64,000 nt of DNA, from assembly GCA_026120185.1 (NCBI GenBank), contig JANUWF010001281.1, positions 1,216,001-1,280,000 on the forward strand, written 5' to 3'. Below the pieces are notes generated by a model. The model was not told the origin of the DNA and ran no database searches. It saw nothing but the letters and a program-made list of their open reading frames with translations. The DNA comes from Voacanga thouarsii (taxonomy: Eukaryota > Streptophyta > Magnoliopsida > Gentianales > Apocynaceae). Position numbers and translations under genes: made by a program. The first letter of the stretch is position 1. Each line of letters opens with the position of its first letter. Positions 35,118 to 45,499 of this stretch are shown piece by piece.

Positions 35118-36933
35118 TGATGAGGCTTCATCGTGTATATATTCTCTACTATTTTGTGCTTTAATGGAGATAAATTCTTGTTCAAATCACCACTCACCGC
35201 CCACTTTCACCTTATTTTGCTAGGAAATGAAAACGATCAAGTGGAGGTGAAAGAAAGAAGAACAAGGAAGAAATGGAGGGAAAATGGAAGAAAAGAAGAG
35301 CATGCAATATTTTGTAAAAGAGGTCGGCGGCCAAAGGAACCTCTCTTAGCCGCCCATTTTGTTCATGAATATAAGTTTTCTAGAAAGTTGGCAGCCTAGG
35401 GAACTTCGCCAGGTGTTGTTCTTAATTAGGTTTTTGTCTAGAATGTTCACGGCCTAGGGAAGTTTAACATCTCTAGGCCACCAAGTTTTAAACATATATG
35501 TATAGGTTGAGTAGGTTGGAAGCCTAGGGAATTTGAACATCCCTAGGCCGCCAAATTTTCTACTTGTTTGCTTAGTTTTCTAGAAACTTCACAGCTTAGG
35601 GAATTTGAACTTCCCTAGGCCGCTTAGTCTTATGCTTATATATGTAGTAATTTTAGCATGGTGGCCTAGGACTATTTTTGCTCATATGCCTAGTCTAGTT
35701 TTTCTAAAAACTAGGCGGGCTAGGGAAGTTCCCTAGCCTATCTTGGCTCCTGAAAAATATGGAGGCCTAGGGAAGTTCAACTTCCTTGGGCCACCCACTT
35801 GTGGAGAAAAAATTTCTTTAGTGCATTTTGAAGATTTTTGATTAACCAACTCCTATAAAAGCATCCTTTACACACCAAATGAGAAGAGTGGGGAAAAGGC
35901 TAGAGTTTTTCTCAAGAACCCTAGATCTTGAAACTTTAAGTGCTAAGAAGAGAGAAGGACCAAGAGATCTAAGAAAAAGAAGGGAGTCTACTTGAATATT
36001 TCAAGAGGAGGAAGAAGAAAAGCTTATTTATGAGTTTGCCTTTCTACTCTTTTTGTAATATTTTTTGTATTCTTGTCCTAAGAATGGTTTTTTAATTGTA
36101 ATAAAGGATTGTACCCTATTTTTTGTGCTTGAGATTAACGTATTTTCCTTAGATTTTTTATTCTTGTTCTTGGGCATTTAGTTATTTGATCTTACTTGGT
36201 AATCTTTAGTTAAATAGGTTTTGATTGATTTATTTTAATTGATTATTCTTCCTTAATGATTTTGAGAAATTAGGTTGAGGATAGGACACCCATTTGATTA
36301 GGTTAGCATTTGCAAGTTTCAATTAACCTAAGAGAGAAGTTGGGAATTAGGACTAATAACCAAAGAGATTATAAAATTGCCTAGAGAAGGGATTTTGTGA
36401 CCTTCGGATGGTTTGGGATGGTGAGTAATGACTAATGCACATTTAGGCTTGGTTGGTAGGTAAAGATATCGATCAATCAAAGATAGGGGTAGAAATCACA
36501 TAACTTGAGAGAGGGTGAGATTAACTTATGACTCACTCCAGTGCCTAGAATTAGGAATTGTAGGTTCAAGGAATACTCATTTCTTAGGTCTTAAGTGGGG
36601 GACTTCCTCTTTGTTTCATAGGTTTTTCTCTTTCTTATTCCTTGAAGGTATTCTAACTCTCTCTTATGTACAAAAACATAACCTCTCTTCTCATGTAATT
36701 AGTTTACACCTCACATTTACATTTGGATAAATAATAAGGAAAGAAGAAAGTAGGAGTGGTAATCTCCATTTCCTAAAGTTCTTCGATACTTGCCAACGAT
36801 ATTATACTACACAATAAGTGCACTTGCCTCTATATGTGTGTGTTGTATGGTTCTATTTAACATTTTAACTATTAAAACTTATGTATATGGAGCACAATGA
36901 TCGAGATTTTTCATACATCTAACACACATATCA
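35118..36933 (+). repeat. 3' LTR of element O
   Basis: It starts TGATGAGGCTTCATC and ends ACACACATATCA, 1816 bp. It matches the 5' LTR throughout, including the hairpin array and the TATA box at 35854-35860. Confidence 0.9.
35326..35795. repeat. Periodic hairpin array in the 3' LTR of O
   Basis: Units with the core CCTAGGGAA...TTCCCTAGG lie at 35326-35354, 35448-35482, 35518-35552, 35591-35624, 35714-35740 and 35763-35795. The spacing is near 70-73 bp in the best-kept part. Arms have mutated independently from those in the 5' LTR, but most units keep pairing. Confidence 0.75.
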
Positions 36934-38048
36934 GTATGAGTACAAATATCGAGAGTGGCACTGTAGATGATAGTGGTGCTATAGACTTATGCGGTTGATC
37001 ACTATTAGAAGCTCTACTCATGCCTTTTATGCCTAGAACTTGATGCCCTATTTGTTGGGGATACGTCCTAAACAATTTGTGCTTGTATTATCACAATAAT
37101 ATGAGACATTTATTTTCATAAACAGTGTATTTCACTTTGTTGTCATTAAGTACATGATTTAATAGTAAAATCCTATAATAAGTAGAATGACTATTCTTAA
37201 AATGTCCCTAATTGATTACTATTAGTAGACCAATAAAAATAAAGATTAGTATGTTTATGGCTTGATGGCTATATTTTATTGGTCATAAATATATGAAATA
37301 TCAAATCAAAATATAAATAAATATTAGGAAATATTGTATTGGACACTACCCACTATGAGAGTACTTCATAGGATATGCCACAAGTACTTCTTTTCTAAAT
37401 AGTGATATAATAGGTCCTTTGACTTGAATTAATCATAGGTTCTTACTTGATGGACTCTATATCTTGATATAGTCTTAAGTATCTTTAACTAGATGATTAG
37501 TTGAAAGGATCATAATAATAAATCAGATAAAAAATAACACAGCAGATTTCTTTAAAATTTTACCTTATCTTTTTTGCTTAACCGTAGAGTGCTTAGATTA
37601 TGTCTGAATAGTAGGTTGTTGAACTTCTGGAGTTCTACTAGAAGAGTCTAGCTCTTGTCTAGCCAATCTTCTGCTGCGTTGCTTAAGCTCCAATCCTTTG
37701 GTCTTTTGGAATATGATCGTACCTAATACTGGCTGTGAATGCCTTGGACTAGCTAGAATCAAAGGTCTTTTCTTGACTCACTACTACTGAGCAGAATTAA
37801 GAATGCTTTTCTCTTTAATTTCTATTGACTGGAAATCTAGAGAGAACTGTCTACCTAGAAAGCTTCAAGCTTTCCTATGGTGGAAGGAAAGAGAGACGAG
37901 AGAGAGAGGAGGGAGATGGCCAATAGGAAGAACACGGAACTTAGGGTTTTTTCTTGTTCGTTGAAACAATGTTGGAAAATCTCTCAAAACCTTGAATGAT
38001 ATAAATAAAATTTATATCAAACAAAACTGGCCAGCTAGAGCTAAATCA
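36934..38048 (+). repeat. Probable LTR-type fragment and unassigned DNA
   Basis: From 37053 the sequence TGTTGGGGATACGTCCTAAAC has the look of a copia LTR start. The following 450 bp is LTR-like, with GGTCCTTTGACTTGAATTAATC. No matching partner, primer site or end is visible, so this may be a solo or truncated LTR. No genes were recognised. Confidence 0.35.
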
Positions 38049-38430
38049 CACTACAAAACAAATAGCTTTCTGTGACAAAAAAATTTCCTAGCTAAAGGTC
38101 AAAACATAATCGCCAAGCCTTTAGCTAGGGCAATTTTTCCTAACTAAATCCTGGTCTTTTTTGCTAGGAAGTTTTCCTAGCTAAAGATAAAAATATTTTA
38201 TCGCCAAAGGTTTAAGTTTTGTCGTTGATGATGATTTTCAGCAACAAAAATGTTTTGTTGCAAAAATTTTGTCGCAAAAAATATAATTTTATTTAAAAAA
38301 TTAAAATGATGATGAGAAAATATAATACCTTTTGTGACAAAAAAATTTCGTCGCAAAAAATGTTCAATAGCGACAAAAAAAATTTCCTCGCTAAAGCAAT
38401 ATTAAATTTTTTTTCAAAAAATAAAATTAT
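38049..38430 (+). mobile_element. CACTA-type transposon terminus
   Basis: The stretch starts CACTACAAAACAAATAG, close to the CACTACAAGAAAA terminus of plant CACTA elements. It has several subterminal motifs of the form GCGACAAAAAAATTTCC(T/G)CGCTAAAG in both orientations (about 38070-38110, 38165-38185, 38330-38400). The opposite end and any transposase are absent, so this is a terminal fragment or a small non-autonomous derivative. Confidence 0.55.
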
Positions 38431-38640
38431 TTGAGCTGTGGACCCTCTTCATGCACCAGGAACACCGGATTACAGCCCTCCAACCACAATCAGTACGCAA
38501 CCATCCTCATAGACCACACACACATTAGAACGCAACCCTCAATTGTTGAGGAATTCAGGGATATGAAAGTCAAACTCACGACCTCCGCGTTATGGAGGTC
38601 GCGACTTAGCCGCTTGGCCAACTGAGTTGCTTGATAAAAT
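38431..38640 (-). mobile_element. tRNA-related SINE-like sequence
   Basis: On the minus strand, from 38637, CAACTCAGTTGGCCAAGCGG resembles a tRNA 5' part with box A. Then GACCTCC ATAACGC GGAGGTC forms a perfect 7-bp anticodon-like arm, and GTGAGTTTGACT is a weak box B. A unique body of about 130 bp follows. A T-run of about 15 (38643-38658) lies just beyond its 5' side. It fits a tRNA-derived SINE better than a functional tRNA, because no acceptor stem closes. Confidence 0.45.
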
Positions 38641-38833
38641 CCCTTTTTTTTTTTTTTACTTAAACTATACCAAATATTCTTTTAGTATTTTTTTTTAAAT
38701 ATAAGTTTTATCAAAAATAAAATAATCATATAAAATTTAATATGAAACCATATTACTCAATATAATAAATTATTTTCTATATTTTTTAATTTTAAAAATT
38801 TATATATTGTCAATTATATCATCTTTTTTTATT

Positions 38834-39225
38834 AAATTATTTATACACACATATACATACATATATATATATATATGAATATGTATATATATACATAAAT
38901 AAATATGTATATACAAAGGAATACATAAATATTATATTTATAAATATATCTAAATATACGTATATAAATATTTCTATATATATTAAAATATTTTGAATAT
39001 ATTTATGTCTGTGTGTATATACATATATATGTGTGTGTGTATGTGTGTGTGTGTGTATGTGTGTGTGTGAATACATCTGTATATATATAAATATATGAGT
39101 ATATTAATACATATATATATATGTATGTATTGATAATTATATATCTATGTATATATTGATATTTATATATCTATGTATATATGTGTATAGATATTTATAT
39201 ATGTATGTATATATGTGTATGTATA
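38834..39225. repeat. TA/TG microsatellite region, left half
   Basis: This is a long interspersed run of TATA and TGTG repeats. It continues on the far side of the RTE element at 42491-42606, so it was one microsatellite split by that insertion. Frames here (for example 38837-39076) are repeat artefacts. Confidence 0.9.
39207..39225. repeat. Target-site duplication of the RTE element, left copy
   Basis: GTATATATGTGTATGTATA is repeated exactly at 42491-42509, right after the element's 3' tail. Confidence 0.75.
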
Positions 39226-39504
39226 ACTCCGCCTGTGAGCTCCACGGGTTTTGTCTGCGGTGTTCATTGCCGGTCTCAAGCCCGGATAAAGGAGGAGAGT
39301 TGCGGTAGGCTTGTGACGGCCAGCGTAAAACATAGTCACATCTATGACATGAACCAATCGATTGACTTCGTGGGGGCGTTCCCTACTCAGCGATGCGCTG
39401 CACTTCCCAGACCCGGGTGTAGTGAAAAATATGCGAGGGTTGCTAGGTCGTTGCCCGGAAGCAACGCGCCGTGTCGGTCCCCGGATGCGGTGTCAAATAT
39501 GTAA

Positions 39505-42447
39505 GGGTGTAGGGTAAAAAAGATAGTCTACAGGGATAGGATTCGTCTAGCTACATGGAATATAGGATATTTGACCGGTAGATTGACAGAGCTAGTTGAG
39601 GTAATGCGGAGGAGAAAGATTAGCATTTTGTGTCTTCAGGAAACCAAGTGGGTAGGTGAGAAGGCGAGAGTAGTCGCTCCATGGGGTTATAAGCTTTGGT
39701 ATTCAGGTAGAGTTAGAAATAGAAATAGAGTCGGGATTATTATTGATCATAAGTTTATTGATGATGTGGTTAAAGTACAGAGAAGGAGTGATAGGATTTT
39801 GAGCATCAAGATCATGATTGGCGGCGAGATTACTACTGTTATTAGTGCGTATGCGCCGCAAGTAGGACTCGATGATTCGATTAGGCAATAGTTCTGGGAT
39901 GATTTAGATGAGATTGTCCAGAGTATACCGTGTGTAGAAAAGCTTTTCATTGGTGGTGATCTAAACGGACATGTAAGTATTGATAAGAGCGGGTTTGAGA
40001 GTGTTCATGGAGGTCAAGGTTTCGGAGCTAAAAACGAAGCAAGAACTGCTATTCTTGATTTTGCCTTGGCCTATGATTTGACCATAGCAAATACTTGGTT
40101 TAAGAAGAGAGATTCTCACTTAGTGACTTTTAGAAGCGGGTTAAATGCAAGTCAGATAGACTTCTTTATTATGAGGCGTAGGTTTCGTAATGGGTGTATG
40201 GATTGTAAAGTTATTCCAGGTGAGAATGTAGTTACGCAACACAGGCTGTTGGTCCTCGATTTTAATTTTAGGAAAAAGAGTAAGCAGCAGAATTTTCGAG
40301 TTGACCCTAGAATTAGGTGGTGGAAGCTTAAGGGGGATGAAAGAATAGCCTTTGTCAATAAGGTAGTTGAGGCAGATAATTAGTCTTCTGATATGGATTC
40401 GGATCCAGATACTATGTGGAGAAAGATGGCTCAATGTATTAGGACAGTAGCTAAGGAAGTGCTTGGGGAATCTAAAGGAAAAATACCTCTTAACAAGGAT
40501 GTGTCGTGGTGGAACAACAAAGTGAAAGAAGCCATAAGGAGTAAAAGAGAGTGCTATAGAAACTTAGGAAGGTGTAGGAGTGATGAAAATTTTGAGAAAT
40601 ACAAGGTCGCGAGAAGAAAAGCTAAAGAAGTTGTCAGAAACGCAAGAGTCATAGTTTACAAGGATTTATATGAAAAGTTAGATACCCAAGACGGAAAGAA
40701 GAATATATATAGACTGGCGCGTTATAAGGAGAAGAAGACGAGGGATATAGGTGTAGTGAAATGTGTAAAGGACGAAAACCACAATGTTTTAATTAAGGAT
40801 GAAGAAATAAAGGAGAGATGGAGATCATATTTTGATAAGTTATTCAACGGGAGTCAAGTCCAAGTTCTGAGTGTAGGTAGCCTGGCACTTTCGAACGAAG
40901 AGGTTAACCGTGCATGGATTCGTCGTATTCAGAAGCATAAAGTCCGTGATGCCCTTAAAAGGATGAGTCCAAAAAAAGCTGTAGGACCGGATGGTATACC
41001 GATCGAGGTTTGGAAGTGTTTAGGAGATATAGGTATTACGTGGCTGACCAGTCTGTTCAACAAGATATATAAAGTTAATAGGATGCCTACAAAGTGGAGG
41101 AAGAGTACTCCGATTTCTCTGTACAAGAATAAAAGAGATCTCCAGGATTGTGCCAATTACCGTGGGATTAAATTCATGAGTCATACTATGAAGCTTTGGG
41201 AGAGAGTGATTGAACAGAGGTTACGGGGCATTATACAAATTTCAGATAATCAGTTTGGTTTTATGCCTGGGCGTTCCACTACGGAGGCAATTCATTTATT
41301 ATGGCAGATGATTGAATATCATAGGGAAAGAAAGAAAGATTTACATATGGTATTTATTGACCTGGAAAAAACCTATGACAGGGTTCCTAGAGAAGTAGTT
41401 TGGTGGGTGCTGGCCAAGAAAGGTGTATCAATAAAGTATGTTACTCTCATTAAAGATATGTATGAGGGAGCATGTCCAAGTGTAAGGACTGGCGCCGGAG
41501 TGACTGCAGAATTCCCTATTAATATCGGGGTGCATCAAGGATCAGCGCTTTGCCCTTTCCTCTTTGTAGCCGTTATGGATGAGTTGACCTGCACTATACA
41601 GGAGGCTGTGCCATGGTGTATGTTGTTTGCGAATGATATTGTATTAATTGATGAGACTAGAGTCAGTGTAAATGCTAAATTGGAGTTATGGCGGCAGACA
41701 TTGGAATCCAAGGGTTTCAGAATTAGTAGGAGTAAAACAGAGTATATGGGATGCAAGTTTAGTGGTAGCAGAAACATAGCCCAGAGTGTAACTTTGGAAG
41801 GTAGAGATATACCGTTAGCTAATTGTTTTCGCTATCTAAGATCTATTATTCAGAAAGACGGAGAGCTTGATAGCGACGTTGCACATCGAGTTAAGGCGAG
41901 TTGGTTGAAATGGAGGAGTGCGACTGGTATTCTTTGTGATCGTAATGCACCGTTGAATTTAAAGGGAAAGTTTTACAAGGCAGTCGTACGACCTGCTTTG
42001 TTATATGGTACGGAATGTTGGGCAGCTAAAATGTGTCATATTCAAAAAATGAAAGTAGCTGAGATGCGTATGTTACGGTGGATGTGTGGATATACTAGGA
42101 AGGATAGAGTTAGAAATGAGATCATTAGGGAAAAGGTGGGTGTGGCATCTATTGAGAAAAAGATGAGAGAAAGTCGTCTGCGTTGGTTTGGACACGTTCA
42201 GAGAAGACCGAAGGATGCTCCTGTTAGGGCGATGGAGAGAGTGAGGTAGGATAGGTTAGACAGAGGGAAAGGTAAAGGTAGGCCTAAAACGACATGGATA
42301 GAGGTAATTAAGAGAGATATATTTTTGTTAGATTTAGATGACAGTATGACGTTCGATAGAAGAAAGTGGCGAGAGAGGATTCATGTGGATGACCACACGT
42401 TGCCTGACGTTGGTTCATGTAGCCGACCCCAAGTTACTTGGGATTAA
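39505..42447 (+). pseudogene. RTE endonuclease/reverse transcriptase polyprotein, three in-frame stops
   Basis: A single frame is open from 39505 to the TAA at 42445, interrupted only by TAG at 39889, 40381 and 42247, with no frameshift. The apurinic endonuclease comes first: ATWNIGYLTGRL, then LCLQETKW, ISAYAPQVGL, GGDLNGHVS and SQIDFFIMRR. Reverse transcriptase follows: KKAVGPDGIPIEVWK (about 40975), YRGIKFMSHTMKLWERVIE, QFGFMPGRSTTEAI, MVFIDLEKTYDRVPR (catalytic Asp; DLEKAYD in relatives), HQGSALCPFLF, and MLFANDIVLI (about 41620), where the usual FADD has become FAND, losing an Asp. The C-terminal KMRESRLRWFGHVQRR region is well kept. No in-frame ATG precedes the endonuclease motif, so the start is lost or non-standard. 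Confidence 0.9.
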
Positions 42448-42450
42448 GGC

Positions 42451-42451
42451 T

Positions 42452-42488
<37 letters not shown>
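42451..42488 (+). repeat. (TTG)n tail of the RTE element
   Basis: Twelve or so TTG units follow GGGATTAAGGC, the usual microsatellite tail produced by plant RTE reverse transcription. Confidence 0.9.
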
Positions 42489-42490
42489 CT

Positions 42491-42606
42491 GTATATATGT
42501 GTATGTATATAATATATATATATATATGTATGTATGTATATATATATATATATGTATGTATGTATGTGTGCACGCTCGTGTGTGTATACCTATATATATA
42601 TATATG
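42491..42606. repeat. TA/TG microsatellite, right half
   Basis: This is the continuation of the microsatellite at 38834-39225. It forms the left border of the endogenous pararetrovirus cluster. Confidence 0.9.
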
Positions 42607-42686
42607 ACATAACTCTAAAGAACAATAGAACTCGCATTATCTACTCTAACATAGATAAAGAGAGAGAAAGTAATCTTCCTACCCAC

Positions 42687-43820
42687 ATGGCCTCTAATCT
42701 TTCAGATATCGATATTGAATCAGTTAATGATTTAGAAGTCAGTACTCAATTAGATAAAGTTGAATCCAGACTAATGAATTGGAATTTATCCACAGAAAAA
42801 TTTGACAAGATTTATGAAAAAGGAATGTTTGATTTAGTTCAAAACTATACAATCAAAACCACCGAAAAAACAGTTTCAATAAATCAGCCCTATGGTACAA
42901 TTCAGCTTCTAAACCCAGAAACCTTAGAACACCATAGAAAAAATAAATATCGATACATTCACATAGGATTAGTTCAAGTAGCTATTAAACCACTATACCG
43001 TCTAGGTATTAATGCTCCAATCTACCTTCTTCTAAGAGATAGTAGGCATCTAGATTTTCAAAACAGCTTGTTAGCAGTCCTTGAATCAAACACAGCCAAT
43101 GGTCCCGTTTATTTTGACCATTATCCAAATTTTACCGTAGATCTCACAGATCAACACATACTGAAAACTTTGACTTTAAACATTCAAACAAAGAATTTAG
43201 ATTTTGAATTAGGTTCTAAATCGCTTGGTTTAATTTATCGAGTCTATTATAAAGTAATGAAAACTACAATAAACCCTAAAGCCAAATAGCATATTGGTAA
43301 TCTAAAAGAAACTTGTTTATTAGAAACATCAAATACCTTTGTCCCATGAATGATTAAATGGGATAATATTCTTCAAAACCCTACTTGGAATTTTGAAAAT
43401 ATCATCAATCCTAAAAAACATTATGAATCTAAAACAATTGGAAAAATCACAGAAACACCAGCAGGTCATATTGAATTAGAATTCAGACGAAAATCTTTTT
43501 CAGCCTCATCTTCTTCCTCTTTTCCTTTACCACGAACTCAAAGTAGTAGACGTTTTAGTAATGTTGAATTTTCTGGAGAAATTCCTAAAGTTAGTAATGT
43601 AGATTTTACTGGAGAAATTCCTAAAGTAAATTACGAAGAGAATGTTAGTGTTAAATCTAGAAGTCCTACTCAATCGAAAATGAATATGCCTTCTGTGCCC
43701 TCTTCTTTAATGGTTTTAACATCTGAAAATGATTTTGTGTTAAATAAAGATTATCTTCGACAATTGTGGAATAATTGTGACCCAAGATATTTCAATGCCA
43801 AATCTTCTGATTTAAAATAA
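42687..43820 (+). pseudogene. Caulimovirid movement protein and following linker
   Basis: The frame starts at ATG 42687 (MASNLSDIDIESV) and runs to TAG at 43287. It continues in the same frame after a TGA at 43347 up to a TAA at 43818. The first 200 residues resemble the 30K-type movement proteins of caulimovirids, with the HIGLVQVAIKPLYRLG and PIYLLLRDSR blocks. These proteins move virus between plant cells through plasmodesmata. The part after 43350 is Ser/Pro-rich, with two near-repeats of (E/T)GEIPKV at about 43574-43630, and looks like the linker to the coat region. The sequence inverts to minus-strand viral DNA just after this. Confidence 0.7.
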
Positions 43821-43832
43821 AACTTTGAAAGT

Positions 43833-45416
43833 TTACACAAGATTCTGCTGGATTACAAGATTTTGAAAATGATGACAAATGCTACAAATATCCAAATAAA
43901 GAGGGTTTTCACTCTCAGGTTTCTCAGCTTGCAAATGAGTCTGCATTTCTTGAATCAATTGCTGCCTTATATAAGCAGAAGTGGCAAAGTTTTCTCTGAG
44001 TGCTTGCTGCGCTATTGCTGTAGGGTCCATTTGAGTGGAGGAAGGAATCAAATTGTCTGCCATTACGAATAATTGCTCCAAAAGTCTTTTTGAGTGGAGG
44101 GGTCCTCCATTTTCTACTGTTAACTAAATTATTTTGCAATAAAGCTGAATGAGGTCATAAAGCTATTTTGATTGCTGGTAGAGCTGGAGTTGTCTCTTTT
44201 CTCTTTTTCTTTTTGAATGGTGTCTTGTCATTATGGGCTTTGGCAGAGGTACGCTTGAACAATACCGGAAGGGTTATCCATGTCTCCATTATCAAAAATA
44301 CTGAAGTCTGGTTGTGATTCTGATTCACTTTCTTCATCATCTGCTTGATGCAGTTGTTGCTGTAATAGTTGCAGTTGAAGCTGCAATTCTACTTTGCTGA
44401 TCTTCTTTCCTTTACTAGAGGAGGATTGAACATCGAGGTCTTTCTTATTTGTTTTCGGGACTGGAGTCCATCCCTTGATCTTAATCTCCTTACAGAGATA
44501 TTTCACATTGTCAATGGAATTAATTTTGTAATTCCATCATAGGACAAAACAAATCTTTTTCTCAATATCATATTTACATAACTGATTGTTCAATGATAAA
44601 GCTTACATTTGGCTCTCTATTACAAACTAATTGAATTTCTGCAAATTTGAACTAGAAAGAGTGAATTTATTTCCACCAAATGTTTTCCACCAGGCATAAA
44701 ACCATCTGGGTATAAGACTGATTATGTCTTTTCTGTATTTGACGAACTAGGTATGGGTAAGATCTCAGAGGTACATAAAATGTACCAAGCATCAATATAG
44801 TCCATGAAATTGTAGGTAGAAGGTTTGAATGAGGTTTTGAACTGGATAGGTGTATAAATGCCAGTGACTGGTCAAGTGTTTAAATCAAGAATTTTCATGA
44901 TTCTGCATTTGGAGTAGGCAATACCTTTATCTGCTCGGCTGAGGTTACGTTCATGCTCGAATTCTATCGAACCAGTGGCATAAAGGATATGTTCATAATA
45001 GAGGTGAGTTTTTTGAGATTCTGCTTTAAAGACATAGCTGGATTGACGGTAAGCTTCTGGATGAATTTTATTGACTAGCTCTCTTTCTGGATTTGTTGTT
45101 AGCTCTCAAGGTAGAGCTAATACTGGTATGATTGTTTTTGGTAGGATTCAAATTTCTCTTTAGCAGAAAGGGTAAGCTTTTCTGGTTTGGTTGGTGTTTT
45201 AGGAATAACTGCTTCCTTGAAGGAAGATCGAGAAGGAATTGTATAGAAAGATTGGTCTATTTTTTGTGTTTCTGTATTCTTTTGAGAAGAGGATAGATCA
45301 AAGAGATTCATAGTAAGTGGTGGTCTGCTTACTAAGTTAGTAGGTAGAGGAGGAAAGGCGTTTAAGACTGCAAATCGATTACCTATGGGTGGACGAAGTC
45401 GAGGTCGCTGATCCAT
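43833..45416 (-). pseudogene. Caulimovirid second ORF, degenerate copy
   Basis: On the minus strand it starts at ATG 45416 (MDQRPRLRPPIGNRF) and holds about 100 open codons with SFKEAVIPKTPTKPEKL. It is then broken by many stops and frameshifts down to about 44510. A Gln/Glu-rich, Ser-rich stretch is visible at 44231-44506 and another piece, ADNLIPSSTQMDPTAIAQQ, near 43990-44070. The N-terminal half matches the better-kept copy at 49526-50254. It lies downstream of RNase H on the same strand, the position of ORF2 in florendovirus-type genomes. Its function is unknown. Confidence 0.65.
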
Positions 45417-45499
45417 GTCTAATTTCTCTGATTTAGCATGTTATTTATAGAGAGGTATGAATGAGCTCCTAAATTGAATCGGTATTCATCACAGTGTTG

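Larger units (their letters stand above)
12589..36933 (+). mobile_element. Athila-type Ty3/gypsy element O, complete outline, with nested insertions
   Basis: Two LTRs (12589-14418 and 35118-36933) in the same orientation enclose a tRNA-Asp-like primer site, a gag remnant, protease, RT, RNase H and integrase. The internal region is interrupted from 15634 to 29963 by a solo LTR (S), which contains a copia element (C), which contains an Athila fragment (B). Without these, O would be about 10 kb. The flanking pentamers are GTGGG (12584-12588) and GTATG (36934-36938), which are only partly alike, so a target duplication is uncertain. By eye, the first 235 bp of the two LTRs differ at about 16 places. 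That is more than between the LTRs of C, as expected if O is older. Confidence 0.85.
39226..42490 (+). mobile_element. RTE-clade non-LTR retrotransposon, nearly complete
   Basis: The element has a GC-richer body than its surroundings, a short 5' region, one long frame with endonuclease and reverse transcriptase, a 3' hairpin (CCCAAGT T ACTTGGG at 42428-42442) and a (TTG)n tail. The tail type and the short 3' region are typical of plant RTE elements. Perfect 19-bp duplications flank it at 39207-39225 and 42491-42509. At 3.26 kb it is close to full length for the clade. Confidence 0.9.
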
